The position numbers and the translations under genes were made by a program. Shown one piece after another: positions 50,047-62,444 of a stretch of 64,000 bases of DNA (within the stretch, counting starts at the first letter, position 1; each line of letters begins with the position of its first letter). Under the pieces are notes generated by a model that was given only the letters and a program-made list of their open reading frames with translations, was not told the DNA's origin and did not search any database. The DNA is from Topomyia yanbarensis. Taxonomy: Eukaryota; Arthropoda; Insecta; Diptera; Culicidae. The DNA lies in the NCBI RefSeq assembly GCF_030247195.1, contig NC_080672.1, positions 12,958,001-13,022,000 of the forward strand, written 5' to 3'.

Positions 50047-53000
50047 CAGGGGCCGGCGGAAAGAGTGGGTAGTATGTGTAGTACTACCCACTCGAAAATA
50101 ACGAGGGGAGAATTACCCACTCGAAAGTTTGGAACAAATCAAAACCTGAGATTAACCACGTATGTGTTTTTTTCGCACAAAATTCTTGCGTTGTAAATCT
50201 TCGATGTAAAACAATTGCATATTTTTATTCCGATACAAATCACTTTGCTTTACAATTTAAATTTCTTGAGAATAATTAGGATTTGTTTGAAAATTAGAAT
50301 TATTTATTATATTTATACTCATGGTAATACATTTTGACACATCTACATCTTAAAACAATGAGTTCAGATCGATAGACAAAAAATATTAATATACAATTTT
50401 ATTCAGACTATGGGATGCAGTTAGAAATATTTTTAAGGACAATATAAACAATTTGTAATTTTTTAACATGAATAATCATTTGATTAAAAATTGAAGCATG
50501 GAGAAACAATCACTATAAAAATCAGTAGACTTTGTATAAGGAAGGCAAAAGATTGTTGATCCCAACATCAGTAGCAGAGGCCATATCAGAGAACAATCAG
50601 AGAAAAATGACAAGGAAAAAAAGAAATTAAACTTGTAGCTTTGTGGCAAACGGAAGGCATCATAAACCGGATCGCCAACTGTCCTCCTTGGATCCGTTTG
50701 GAACTCTTGGGATCACATTTGCAGGTACCTGTTAGTAAGTCAACCAAAAGAGTAGATATAAATAAATTTGGAGGATAGCCAGCAAATCTCGGACTAGAAC
50801 CAGGCCGAAGGGATTCGTTTAAAGCAGATCTGGCGCTAAACAACTAGAAAAAATCGTGTAAATTTACGTCTCTTGACCATGACTATACGAGCATCAAAAA
50901 ATAAAATGGTTTTACATTTGATTTTAATTTAACATGTCGCTGAATTTTGCGAGTCACGTAATTTTACTCCACATATGGCGTTTGTTTAAAATGTGTAATT
51001 TTATGGCACTGCGCTTGGAAAGTACATCTTTCATGTAAAATTAAACAGAACACGATTATATTTTCTCATTTCGTCAATTACGGTTTGTTAGATTGTGGTA
51101 AAATTTAGTTTTCTTTGTGTGTAGAACACTAGGCACACGACCAGACAACATGTTTAATGTCGCAATAGCCGTCACCGCAAGCGCAGAGAACGCTCTTTAC
51201 GATCCCATTACGCCGCAAATGCGCATTCAACGTATAATGATTGGACATGACCCGAGATGCCACCAGAAGGAAGTCACGACATTCATCCATCCTTTTTAAC
51301 CAAGGTTGGTTGATGTCTTTGGGATTACTAAACTTCCATTATCCCATTTGACAATTTTCGAGCGTTCTCTAACTCTAAATCTAACTGAAAAATTCGTTAA
51401 AGCTGCGCGATGTTTCATTCTAATCTAAGTGTCACTTTTTCTATTAGCCGGAACAGATCAATGCGAATGAACTCAAACTAATATTTGTATCAGGCAATCC
51501 GGAACGATTTCAATATAAAGAATCTAGGATCGCCCCTATTCTCTACGGGAAAATTAGGAGTGCTTTCCATTCTCCATCGACCGAAGCGCCTACTTGGAAC
51601 TGTAACGATGTAGACATGGTCGAAGGTAAATATAAAACCATAAGTTTTGTGGGGAAAATGCTTAGCGCGAGTATCTTTTCTGTCAGATAAATTTGTGTGT
51701 TTGAGAACAATTTTTACGTTTATATACATTATTATAATTTCATCGCGAAACGTCTATCATTTGAATGTGAATTTACGTGGAATGCTGCTTGCCGCCGATA
51801 AATAATTCTTAGTTCCGTGTATTCCGATCAAAGGTCGAATCAAGTACACGATGTAGGGCCCAGCTGTTAGACGAAATATTGGTTCTCTCCGTTAATCCGT
51901 TGACGAACCGGTGCCAATAACCGCGTTTTTCAGTTTGCATCAAGTTTTTTATTTGCGTTTCTAACGTAACGTATATTCGGAAAAATTTGGGCGATCTGAA
52001 GTTCAAAAAGTTCTCATAAGACCTTTTCGCATACAATTCTGCGCATTATCTGCCCACAACGGAGTGGGAAACCGTCCACGATTGTTCGCGCCAGGTATTC
52101 GTTTCGTCTGACCATTAATCTCAGTGTAGAAAAACAAGCCAGTCAAAACGTTGCACACTGCCACCGGAGGAATTTCTCATTTTGATTCGATTGTTTCGGA
52201 TATAGTGGACGCGTAGCTCTTTCAATCAATGGGCCCAACAATGAGGTAGAGTACAACGATAAATCTAACGCACTTGGCCGCGCTGGTAGGCATTCGCGTC
52301 ATTTCCACTGTATTCAAGATGGTCATACTGAAATTGTCGCGAATATCATGTAGTAAGATAGATCGGTTATCAGCATGAAGACAACCCCGTTACATGCCGT
52401 GGGAGTTGAAATCTTCTCGAACCAGTTGAGGTACGATGTATATGGAAAGAATATCAATAAATCTTTTCCTATGATTCAGATTTAACAAGCGACAACTTCA
52501 ATACCTGGTACCGAGCAAAGGCTAATCCGATTGAAATAGCACGTTTTGATCCCCCAAACACTCTGTTGTCGGCCATGGCGAATAATATTATAATTGAGGA
52601 AGATCTACGTCGGAAGTAAACCTAGAAAAATAATACGACTAAAGTATAGAGACACTTGAAGTTTTGGATGTCCCATATGGACTTTCCGAGACCAAGAGCC
52701 AATGTCTTGATCCTCTCCACATTTTCCACACCTTGCCTTATTTCTACAATGGGTTCTTCGGTTCATGCCCCGGGTTACAAAAAGCGAACAAGTAGACGAG
52801 CCCCGTTCAAAAGAACAAATTTTCGAAGAACAAAGGCGAAAGGCTCGAAATGAGGCTGATGGAAAATAAGTTTTATAATACTCCTCGATTTTCACTGAAC
52901 ACAATTGCTTGCATACAACAATTTACACTGACTGAAGCACAGGGATCTGGAAGGAGCTACCCCCTATTTCGCAATCAAGGCCCTTCTCGGAGACTACACC

Positions 53001-54110
53001 ATCAATCTCTACTTCCCGGGTGGGTACGTAGACAAAATACTTTTTCGTACACGGTCGAGTGTTGTTTAGTTAGATCACGCGATTTATCAATTACGTTAAA
53101 TGGCATGTCTTCGGTCCGGAAAAATGAGACTTATTGATATTATTTTTGCCATCTGAGAAATATTCAAATCGACCTCCACTAAGCCTGAATGAATGTCGGT
53201 CGCCGGAGATACCCATCGGCTCACACTCAGCTAGCTTCAAAGCAGTCAGAAAAAAGCCGACTCGGAATAGTGGTGGGGTATTTCGGTAGTAGTTAAATTA
53301 AATTTTTTTTCTATCACGAACGTCAACAGCATGGTAGCGACTGCACAAAACATTAACAGTCCTTCCCGTCATGTACGGAAAGCAAGACATATAGTTTGGA
53401 TCCACGTATCCGATCCGAGAGTCCGGATCTAGACTCTTGTCTGGATCTAAGCACCAAATCTGGGCCTGGTTCAAGTCCTGACCTGGTAAGGGGAAAAGGG
53501 GATGGGCTAGATCCAGGGACTGGTCCATTACCGGGTATTGGTGCAGATTCGGAAACTTGTCCGGATCCGGAAGCTGGTCCGGATCGGGAACTAGTCCAGA
53601 TCCGGAAACTGATCCAAATCCGGGAGGTCCAAATTTGGGTACTGGTCCAGATCGGGAGTTGTTGCCAATCCGGAAACTAAGCCGGATCCGAAAACTGCCT
53701 AAAATTTTCTTTCACTATCCTGGTTTGACTCGATACTAATACTATTATAGAAATCGACCAAATTATACTACATCGTCATTCCACCGTTTTCTACCTTTGC
53801 GGTAATATGAGTTTAAAACCGCAATGCGCAATTCCGTGGTCTGTTACCAAAAAGGCAATAGAATCATACCCAATAGTAATAGAAACATGCCCGTTGGATT
53901 TTGGGTGTAGTATTCAACAAATACATTTTCGCTGAGCCGTCAGATAAACAGCCCTGTTAACAAAGAGGGTTTCCAAATAGCCACCAGATATTATCAGGGA
54001 ATTTTAATTTTCACTTACACACGCCATATCTGAACTTTCGTCAGTACGAGGAGAAATCACTTCGAATCTACCCACTACCCACTCGGGAAAAAGGTGTTCC
54101 GCCGGCCCTG
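50047..54110. mobile_element. 4.06-kb hAT-like element, CAGGGGCCGGCGG family, long member
   Basis: Ends CAGGGGCCGGCGGAAAGAG (50047) and GTTCCGCCGGCCCTG (to 54110), flanked by GAAGAAAC (50039-50046) and GAAGCAAC (54111-54118), one mismatch. Subterminal GGGTAGTAxxACCCACTCG as in the two short copies. It could be the internal-sequence-bearing relative of the MITEs at 4507 and 48946. I looked for hAT transposase signatures (BED finger, C-terminal dimerisation block) and saw none, so the interior is either decayed or unrelated cargo. Confidence 0.75.
53395..53700. repeat. Degenerate GGATCCGGA-type minisatellite
   Basis: About 300 bp built of imperfect units around 'GGTCCGGATCCGGAAACT' (some 18 bp), translating as Pro-Asp/Gly-Ser repeats in overlapping frames (53396-53739). 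Low complexity explains all ORFs here. Lies inside the 4.06-kb element. Confidence 0.7.
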
Positions 54111-54126
54111 GAAGCAACACCGAAAA

Positions 54127-54243
54127 ATGAGCAGCATTCGCTGTATTCAAGTGAACCTCCAGCATGCAAAAGGCGCCACAAGCATCCTTGCCCGGAGGTT
54201 CACCAAAGAGCAACTAAACAACGCTCTTCTACAGGAGCCGTGA
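54127..54243 (+). pseudogene. LINE ORF2 endonuclease, first 38 codons
   Basis: MSSIRCIQVNLQHAKGATSI… with the catalytic Asn of 'QVNLQHAK', then 'LLQEP' and TGA where the family has a Trp codon (E-P-W). Starts 16 bp after the transposon boundary. After the stop the similarity ends. Confidence 0.7.
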
Positions 54244-56788
54244 GCAAATAAGCACAAAATATTTAGCTTACATTCCTCAGCTCACAAGTTAGTATTTTGT
54301 AACGACCAGCAGGCACGTAGGCAGAGTGGGGGGGGGGGGGGGGGGCTAAAGCCCCACCTCACGAAATTTTGCAAAAATAAATTTAAAAACTACAAGGGAC
54401 AGCCCTATGGGGTTGTACGAACTGTAGACGTAGGACTGCAAAAAAAGAAATACTTCGTGTCTTATTACATTTGGATTAATAATTAATCAAAAATATTTCT
54501 TTCCACAGTTCGCTTCACGTATAACCAATCAACATTTATTTAAGATCTTAAGAAAGCAGACAGAAAACTGCGATTTTCCTAAAGTACACATATAAATGTG
54601 GCAAATGCAGTGGTCTTAATCATATTACGAAGCAAAACATATACAAGAAAGGCGAATGACCAAGTTGGTTAAAGCCTGCAATTAAATAAATAAAATAAAT
54701 AAATATACAAGAATCAAAAATAATTTTATATATGAACTTTGATGCGTTTTTTGAAACGGTTTTTTGAGTAACAGTGTATTCATTCATAAATGGGCTTTGA
54801 AGTGCCTATGTATTAGGGAGAATCAAAGTGGGATAGGTTGAGTGGAAATGAATCTCGTGGAATCAATAAATTGATGGAACTTATTATTTACCTTCGTTGC
54901 GCTTTCCATCAATTCGCGTGAATTTGTGGCTAAGAAAGTTTTTGTCTCCTTAGCCTGTGATGGAGACGACAATACAAAGAAGAAAAGAAAAAAAAAACGT
55001 TTTCGTTTTGCGCAACGAAATCTCAGAGACTGAGATGTCTATCATACACGCATGTAACCGCAACAACTTGGATATACATTCAGCGAACGGTGTACAATGC
55101 TCGAATCAAACAGCTATGTTAGTAAATGGAATGGAATGGAAGCTACGCACAAAGTAAAATGAGCCAACGCTAGTGATGATATGAATTAGTGCTTTCAAGA
55201 TTGTACATGAAATATGTGCTTGAAACGAGCACGACACAAGAGAACGCATGGTGTTCGATCGGACAAGCTCAGTCGTCTGCACTACGTAGCGTGTCTCCAC
55301 AGCCAGTGTAACGGACTTATCATTTTGCTACACTAGCTGTGAAAGCACGCAGCGCAGTGCTCTGCTCTGCCTGCCGTTCAACAGGCAACTGAGCTTGTTC
55401 GACCAAATCTGTTCTTTAAATAGTCGATGATGACATCATTCATAGAAGCGTTGCGCGTTAGGTACATAAATCTGTCGTGCCAGACTAGGGTAGCGCAGTC
55501 TGCTGTGCGTAAATGCGTGGTATTTTGACTATGTTATACATAATTCAAATTTTTAATGCCACGATATTAAAAATCTTTAGGTTTATCCATTGGAATATAT
55601 TCTTAGAAGTATTTCTGAGCGATATGCGCAAAAAATTTGAAGAATTTTCCATGAGATGGCTGAATTATAAGCGTTTAAAATTGGACTACTTTTCGTTACA
55701 TACTATTTTTGTTGAATTTGCAAAGTGTACCCCCATATCGAAAACAAAGACGTAGTCCTACGTCAAAAAAACGTGTTTTTCGGCGGCTTTTAACAAAATT
55801 GGTAGCTCATTTGGTTTGAACAAATAATTGAGAAAAAGTTGAAGAAGGCTATTTCCAATCCCCAAAGACAACGGTCACGAAATTCAGTGTGCCTTGTGCG
55901 CTTGCTCGAGCCAGTGCGAGGCAAACGACAAAATTAATTACTTTAATATTTTGTGCCTTGTCTGAAGAACAAACGAAACCGTTACTATAATTCTTTCTGT
56001 AGTAATCTGTCGAGATGAGTGAGTAGCAGAAGAAAGAAGTGGAGCTCCGGCCAAATACGGTGATTATGAAATTATTGATGACTCGCGATGACAGCATTTA
56101 TAATGTGGAACATTTCCTGGAAGTGTAAATGCAGGTTAGACTTTTGGAAGTCGCCTTTATCAAGTTCTACCATGTCAGGCATTCAACGCTCATAGCCCTT
56201 AAATTAGCCCAGACGAAACCATTCATTTTGAACAATTTAAAACACATAGTTGTGTGTGATAATGCTATAATTAAGATCCTCCTATATATGGACGATGAGA
56301 AAATCAATCTTACGCTAAAAGATCGGGCACCGTTTACTTGCAGATTCATGTCACATTTAAGAGAAATGGAATCCATTCCAAAGGGAACGTGTAGGAACTA
56401 CTTCTCGGTATTTATAATAGTGTTTATGTGGTGAGAATGTCGGTGGGCCGATCCCTTTCATCCTACCTGACCTTGCAGTACAACACACAATGCGATAGTA
56501 CCGTTACACAGAGAATTATTTGCACAAGATCAAATTAAAACGTGCGAGCTCTGTGAAAAACGGCACATTACGGCCTACCCTGCTTAGAAACCGCTGACTA
56601 TAAACAATTGCAAAATTTGTGCTCAGGTAATATTGACAATGGCAAAAGCTGCGTAAAGTACCTCAAAATCTACAACCAGCACCATCATTGAGGAAGTTCA
56701 CACTCGTAAGGACAAGAAGCTAGGAAGAAATCAGATATTCGCGAACATATAGGCAGCAACTACGATGATGTCACGGAAATATACAATA
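54244..56788. other. No recognised gene; poly-G run and small palindrome
   Basis: An 18-base G run at 54328-54345 follows AGGCACGTAGGCAGAGT, like the inner end of a hAT element whose partner end I could not find. GGAATGGAATGGAA near 55128. An inverted repeat at about 55250-55415 (GATCGGACAAGCTCAGT...ACTGAGCTTGTTCGA) suggests a short MITE. Short ORFs lack motifs. Confidence 0.4.
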
Positions 56789-57046
56789 CAGTCGTGATTC
56801 GCTGATTGGACACTCTTTAACTGGACCGCTTTTTAGTTGGATCTCCGCTAGTTGGACCTGTGTCCAACTAAAAAGCATCTGAATGTCAAAATCTCATGTC
56901 AAATTTACTTTGATAATGTATCTAACAATCTTTTATACTACTAATGTCTTCTTTGGAGAGTTTTTAACATTTGTCAGTCGGTCCAACTAGCGAATCAAAT
57001 TCGTCAGTTGGACAGAGGCTGTGGCCCAACCAGTGAATCACGACTA
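56789..57046. mobile_element. pogo/Tc1-like MITE, TA duplication
   Basis: Ends CAGTCGTGATTCGCTG (56789) and CAGTGAATCACGACTA (to 57046), flanked by TA on both sides. Subterminal repeats 'AGTTGGAC' in both orientations. CAGT-type ends, TA target and 258-bp length fit pogo-type derivatives. The last base of the right terminus is A instead of the expected G. Confidence 0.7.
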
Positions 57047-57347
57047 TAGCGAGATAGAAATGAAACAGGTTTCCACGTGCAATGGGTAAGCGCTTGCACG
57101 AGATCTGCCGGACAACTATTCAAACTCGTTTTATTATTATCATTGTTTACATAATGGAAATATATAAAAACAAACTCACGGCTCCGTTTGTTATTTGAAT
57201 GATACATTTTTGAATCGCGCACAATATAGAATTTCCGTATTAGGTCAGTGTACAGCACATTCAAGCTGAGAACGATACAGCCGAGAAGATAGTTTTGATT
57301 TAAATGGTCACCTGAGAATAATAAAGAAACTCAAATTAAAACCTTTC

Positions 57348-57656
57348 TTGACTACAGTTCAAGATAAAATGAAGGCTAAACCGAACTTTCATACATCCAG
57401 ATACAACGAGAGCCAAAAACTAATGGATTTAAAAAAAAAAAAAATACGAATAATCACAGGTTTACTTACGGGACATTGTCCTGCTAAGTTTCATCTGAAA
57501 AACACAGAGCTCGGTACACATTCTCTGCCATTGTGCAGAACTATTTCTTCGACGGGAGCTATACTTCGGAAGGCATGTTATGACGCCTCGCGAGGTATTG
57601 CATATGGGATAATTATCTCATGTCTCGTATTGAAGACGGTAGTTCGGAGATTTTGA
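57348..57656 (+). pseudogene. LINE RNase H C-terminal fragment (plus strand)
   Basis: 'KKIRIITGLLTGHCPAKFHLK' on the plus strand is the conserved block that follows RNase H in several LINE clades (xLxTGHCxxxxHL), here before a Cys-poor degraded tail. Opposite in orientation to the LINE at 57660-59570, so a different insertion. An A run precedes it at 57430-57442. Confidence 0.55.
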
Positions 57657-57659
57657 AAC

Positions 57660-59570
57660 TCTTGGAAATCTACCAGAAGATGTTCCACGGTGAGTCTGGT
57701 GTGGTATACCTGACAGACGGGGGGGGGGGTGTAAGTTCGAGTGATCGGATCGCATGTGCATGAGTTATTTTGGTGTGTCCAACTCGTAGGCGAGGAAGGG
57801 TTCTCTGTTCGAGCCTGTTACTCCGGTCGGTAAATCGCTCCGGTCCTCCCTTGATTTTTTGAAGGAACCAGGTTGGCTCTTCTAGTGGCTAATAAACCAA
57901 GCCGTGGTTCCTACTTTGAAGTGGGATGTAATATCCGTCGATGGGACCAATTTGGTCAGCAATCTTCGGGCCAGTTTCCCACGAGCTGCCAATGAGTCGG
58001 CATCCTCATTCCCGCTGATCCCGCAGTGATCGGATACCCAGCATATCGTAGTCAACGGATCACAGGTGTCCTCCATAGCCTGTGTGATGGTGGCGTGACA
58101 TTCCCGTCTACAAGGCGGATATAACCGACAAAGAGCCCGTCAGAATGATAGTCGGTATTCCCTCTAGCCTCCTTGCGATCGCAAGACTGATGGCAGCAGC
58201 TTCTGCCGAGAAAACGGAGCAGCTTGTGGGAAGGCGATAGGCCAGAGCAGCTCCTATTCCGCAGACCCCCACTCCAACTTTTTCTTGCAGCTTAGAAGCG
58301 TCAGTGTAGATTATAGCGTGATTAGGGAAACATTAGTTCATCAGCTCGAGGAATTTGGTCTGAGCGACCTCGGGGGGAGGGCCTGCTCACAGCGATCCTG
58401 ATAGGTTGGTGCTGGTGTACAGACTTCTTGTCCCGGGTTCTGTGAAGGCGAGCTATTTCTGGGAGGTCTGTGTCGGTGTTTTCCAGGAATATATTTTGAG
58501 CTGTTTTCAGGAGGGTGCAAGTACTACCAGAAGTCCTTTCGAGAAATTCCAGTATGCACCTGAGTGTGGTAAGTGTGCTGTTAGCGGCTGCCCACCGAAG
58601 GATTGCCAGCTTCGACACAAGCTACTTTCGCAGGAGTGCAAGGATCCTCATAAGCCCGTCCAGGTTGTGGCTGGATATTTCAGTTCCGTAGAATATTTTG
58701 ATGTTGACGAGCGTCGAGTAGGATGCCGGGCACTGGTGGTTCGAATGACGCCTCATTTCCTGCTTTCACAGTGTGTTTTGAGTCTATAAGTGCGATAAGA
58801 TCGTGAGACGACGATCCAGCGTGATACCGAGGATTTTTGGTTCTCTGAGGAAAGGGATAAATGTAATTCTGAGTTTGACTGGTCCGTTAGTGGTTAGGTG
58901 ATAGGAATTGCAACAGTGCGATTCTGAGCATTTGGCCCCTGCTTCAGCCCATTTTCCGATGGCGTTTAGTGCGGCTTGGAGCACTCGAGCGGTCGATCCT
59001 CCCACTACGAAGACTATGATGTCATCGGCGCAGATGAAAATATAAACTCTCCCCGGCAGAGATACAAAGAGGGAGTTCATGCTGACGAGGAATAAAGTGA
59101 CGGCGAGGACGGATCCTTGTGGGATACCGTTTTCTTCCACATATGTTCTGGATTGTAGGCTGTCGACTCCCACTCGGAAGAGACGATTATTGAGGTAGTC
59201 CTTGATGTAGTTCCCAAGGTTTCCGGTAACTCCCCAGGTAGTTAGTTGTCGGAGAACCCCTCGCGTTAGACTGTGTTGTAGGCCTTGGCGATGTCCAATA
59301 TTGCTATGTCGGCATGCAGATCGTTTGCCAGAGCCTGTCGAAGGACTTCTTCAAAGGATCCGAGGTGCGTTTTTTTACGAGTACCGGTTGCCCAACCACG
59401 GTCCGGGATTGGTCCCGTCTTGGATATGAGTTTCTTGGAGAGCCAAGCAAATTGGTTGAAGTTAAGCAATTTGCAACTGTAGATTCCCTAAGCAAACCCG
59501 GAGGCCGTTCATGTTCCACTGTCAAGGGAGTGCGAGCCAGGGGGTGGAGTCGTTTTTATTGAATTCTATC
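57660..59570 (-). pseudogene. LINE ORF2 (RT + RNase H), degenerate
   Basis: On the minus strand from right to left: reverse-transcriptase block 'ADIAILDIAKAYNTV' (first catalytic Asp, near 59280), 'ENGIPQGSVLAVTLF' (about 59110), 'CADDIIVFV' (about 59030; YADD box with Tyr to Cys), 'KILGITLDRRL', then RNase H: 'IIYTDASKLQEKVGVGV' (58320), 'VFSAEAAA' (58220), 'WVSDHCGISGNEDADSLAA' (58040), and a C-terminal 'RVGHTKITHAH' with a degraded Cys/His knuckle near 57700. Several frameshifts. Order and RNase H place it in the I/R1/LOA-like group. A run of 11 C (minus sense) near 57720 likely adds a frameshift. Endonuclease absent. Confidence 0.75.
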
Positions 59571-61150
59571 TCTACACGTATTTTCTTTTTAATTTTAGAA
59601 TTTTTTTGGAAAAGTTTTTGAGGATTTGACGTGCTACTCGATGGTGGGCAAATTATTTTGGAATTGATCTACTATGCAGCACTAAGGAACGTGCAAAAAA
59701 TTATGTCAAGTCCGATATCGAATCACGACGCCAATTTGGTGTTAATTTGGATATAGTCTAACTGATACCAAGTTCGTGTCAGTTACTGACGAGTAGAACA
59801 CGAAACATTCAAATCCAACTTATTTAACCGTCACTCGCCAAACACAAATGTACCTAACAAAGTCTTTGATCTCTAAAAGCTCTTTGTCGAAGACACCACC
59901 CGTCTGAATATTCACAAATTTATCATGCTTGGTTGGTACCTAGCGCCAAATAGAAATAGATTTCCGAATAAATATTCAGCCGTAGATCTCTTCACTAATT
60001 TTAAAATACTCTACCAAAGACACCACCCTTATAAATAGTCAGGATTCTTATTTAAAGCTTGCAATGAAATCCGTCATGATTTGAAATGATTTGAAATGTC
60101 AAATCGAGAGTGTAAAAGTGGAAAGGTTGGAATTTAAGCCAATTATGGAGAAGGAGCTTAATTTCTAGTCATCCGCTAGAAAGATCGAAGAAATGGAAAT
60201 GAAGAAACAAATATATGGCAGAAAAAACTGTTTATTTTTGCTATATCACCGAGCATCTTGGAAAGAAATACGAGTATTTTGCAAGTTTGATCAACAAATA
60301 ACATTGGTTACCATGAACTGGTGGAATCTGGAATTCATTTTTTTGTTCGCTTTAAATTCTTCCGAATAAACTGTTCAACAAATCCCAACAATTTTTATTG
60401 TAAATGGAAAAGTTTGTGTAAATCGTAAACTAAAATAATAGAAGTGTTTGTAAGATTCTCACTTAAAGTAATGTTTGAATGTCTGTAGTACTGCTTAGTT
60501 GTAAAATAGTAACAAGTTTAATTGTAAAACCTCAATTTTCATATGAAATGCAGCATTATAAAAAGTTTTGCTGGATGTCGCCAACAATCCAGATTTAAAC
60601 GTTACACAACCAGCTACGGAAACAGCTTCTGTTTATATACTTGACACGATCTATTTCGATATAGATGTTTATTTAAAACTGTAGGCAAGACATATCCATA
60701 TTCAACATTGTAGCACATGCAGTGAAAAATGCAGTAAAATCCATATTCATCAGAGGGCGGTGAAGAAGCGGTGACTCTTCTGAATTGTTTTGAAGTTACT
60801 AACGCCTAGTTTGTGCGAACGGATAACAGTGTGTTCTAAATTATGAAAATCATAAATTCCGACTTTTTGGGCTGTTAATCCAAAACTTCTGAAAATGTTA
60901 ATTAAATTGAAACCTATTTAAACTTGTGCTTCATTGAACTAAAGCGCACTCCATCCAATAAGGAGAACAAATTGCCGTCTTAAACAATGCAACTTTATGC
61001 AATTATCTACTAGACAAATCATTCCCGCTAACTAGAAGCTAATTGCCATCCCTAAGCAGTGCTCCACTTCCCCAGTCAGGTACCGACGAAAAGTGCTGAT
61101 CGAAGCAACCCGTTCCGTACCAGTATCTAGTAAACAACGCGGCAAACAAC
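59571..61150. other. No recognised gene; upstream of the second transferase
   Basis: AT-rich spacer with no motif. From about 61030 composition becomes less AT-rich, consistent with the promoter/5' UTR of the following gene. Confidence 0.4.
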
Positions 61151-61599
61151 GGCGGTGTCACCCGCCCGAGCGTAGTTCTAGGCTTTTGCAGGGTGGCTTA
61201 CTTTGTTTGTACAACTGCACGACAAAGAAGGTCTGCCTAGTTGGACGACATCGGCTGCACTAAATATCTGGCTGGCGCTTGAGCAGGCCCGGAAAACGCT
61301 ATCCACTACAGTGTGTGCTGTTTGCCGTCAGTCCCCTGTCATCGCAGCAGTCCTCAAAACGCGGTTATCTCTGCTGCCTTTGTTGGGCGGCAGCAGGTTC
61401 TGATAACGCACGTCTTATTGCTGTATCGCAAACACCGCCCCGACAGCTTGTCCAATTGGTATGTCGACAAGCTTATTCGGCTCAGTCCGCCACACACGAT
61501 TCGCCGGTGAAGTATGTTTCGGGTAATTGTCAATCATGCTTAATCTCTTTTGTTTTATTTAGATAAACGTGAATTTTAATCTTGTTTTTTTTTCTTCGC
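61151..61599 (+). other. Probable promoter-proximal region and 5' UTR of GalNAc-transferase B
   Basis: GC-richer, non-coding in all frames. A plausible 5' UTR intron runs from GTGAAGTATG (61508) to TTTTATTTAG (61561), 54 bp, the usual size here. No TATA is evident. Confidence 0.4.
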
Positions 61600-62444
61600 A
61601 TGGTTTTTAACCCGTTCGTCGTGGCATTTGTGGATCAGGCGTTTAGTAAAAGATGGCTCCTTGGAGTGCTGTTTACGATCGTGGCCATTTTAGGGCTGGT
61701 TACTCTGTTCGGTTCCAGCTGGGAGATAGCCGACTTTCAGGATATCATTCGTGCGCGCCACTTCAAAAGCTTTGGTTTCGTAGCTAATGAAACAGACTCG
61801 CCGGCACCGACTACTAGATCGACCGAAGCGGAAACCACAATTGATTTTGTGTACGTTTCACAAACACTGGATCCAAGACTGCCGACACCTCCCGGTGATA
61901 TGGGGGCTGCTGTCACGCTTGGTGTTACGAACGAGGCAGTTGCTGATATTGTGAAGTATGGATATGACACCCAAGGTTTGAATCAGTATCTGTCCGATTT
62001 AGTGTCCGTGCGAAGGCGGCTTCCTGATACTCGAGATGAATGGTGCCGGCAACCGGATCGATTTCTCAAAAATCTACCAGAAACTTCTATCGTGATTGTG
62101 TTCTACAACGAAGCCTGGTCGGTGTTGGTACGAACGGTTCACTCGATCCTCGATCGGTCACCACCTAAGCTTGTGAAAGAGATTATCCTGGTAGATGATT
62201 TTTCCTATCTGCGTAAGTGATTGTGTGGAATAGTTTGTGACTGTAGTTGAAACAATTATTTAATTTGATTTGAATACAGCGCACACGAAAACTCAGTTGG
62301 ACGACTACTTCCGGTCGTATTCGAAAGTACGTATTCTACGGGCTCCCACGAGACAAGGATTGATACGAGCGCGACTGTTGGGGGCGAAGAACACGACTGC
62401 CGAGGTCATCACGTTTCTCGATGCTCACGTTGAGTGCACAGTTG
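61600..62444 (+). CDS. Polypeptide N-acetylgalactosaminyltransferase B, N-terminal exons
   Basis: Golgi mucin-type O-glycosylation enzyme, paralogue of the gene at 30585-32476. Exon 1 61600-62212, intron 67 bp, exon 2 62280-62444 with a donor GTATAACT at 62445. Start: ATG at 61600, preceded by TTG-started extension only. Seen: membrane anchor (about residues 19-38, WLLGVLFTIVAILGLVTLFG), Ser/Thr stem, 'TPPGDMGAAVTLG', 'DEWCRQP', GT-A domain with 'SIVIVFYNEAWSVLVRTVHS', 'EIILVDDFSYLP', 'LIRARLLGAK' and the metal-binding DAH near residue 241. The rest (Gal/GalNAc-T motif, lectin domain) should follow in exons right of the window: I found no continuation in 62445-64000. The donor lies where gene A has no intron. 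The first intron is in the same codon and phase in both genes. Confidence 0.88.

Larger units (their letters stand above)
49239..54243 (+). mobile_element. 5' part of a LINE, split by a hAT-like element
   Basis: About 530 bp of 5' UTR-like, GC-richer sequence (49239-49774) leads to an ORF1 start (49775), then the insertion 50047-54110, then an ORF2 start (54127-54243). The LINE is lost or truncated after about 39 codons of ORF2. Its exact left end was not determined. Confidence 0.55.

Noticed and set aside
53396..53739. Pro/Asp/Gly/Ser-repeat protein
   Set aside because: Two overlapping frames both open because of the 18-bp minisatellite; not a credible gene.
58406..58789. Plus-strand ORF of 127 codons
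   Set aside because: Antisense to the LINE RT/RNase H region at 57660-59570.
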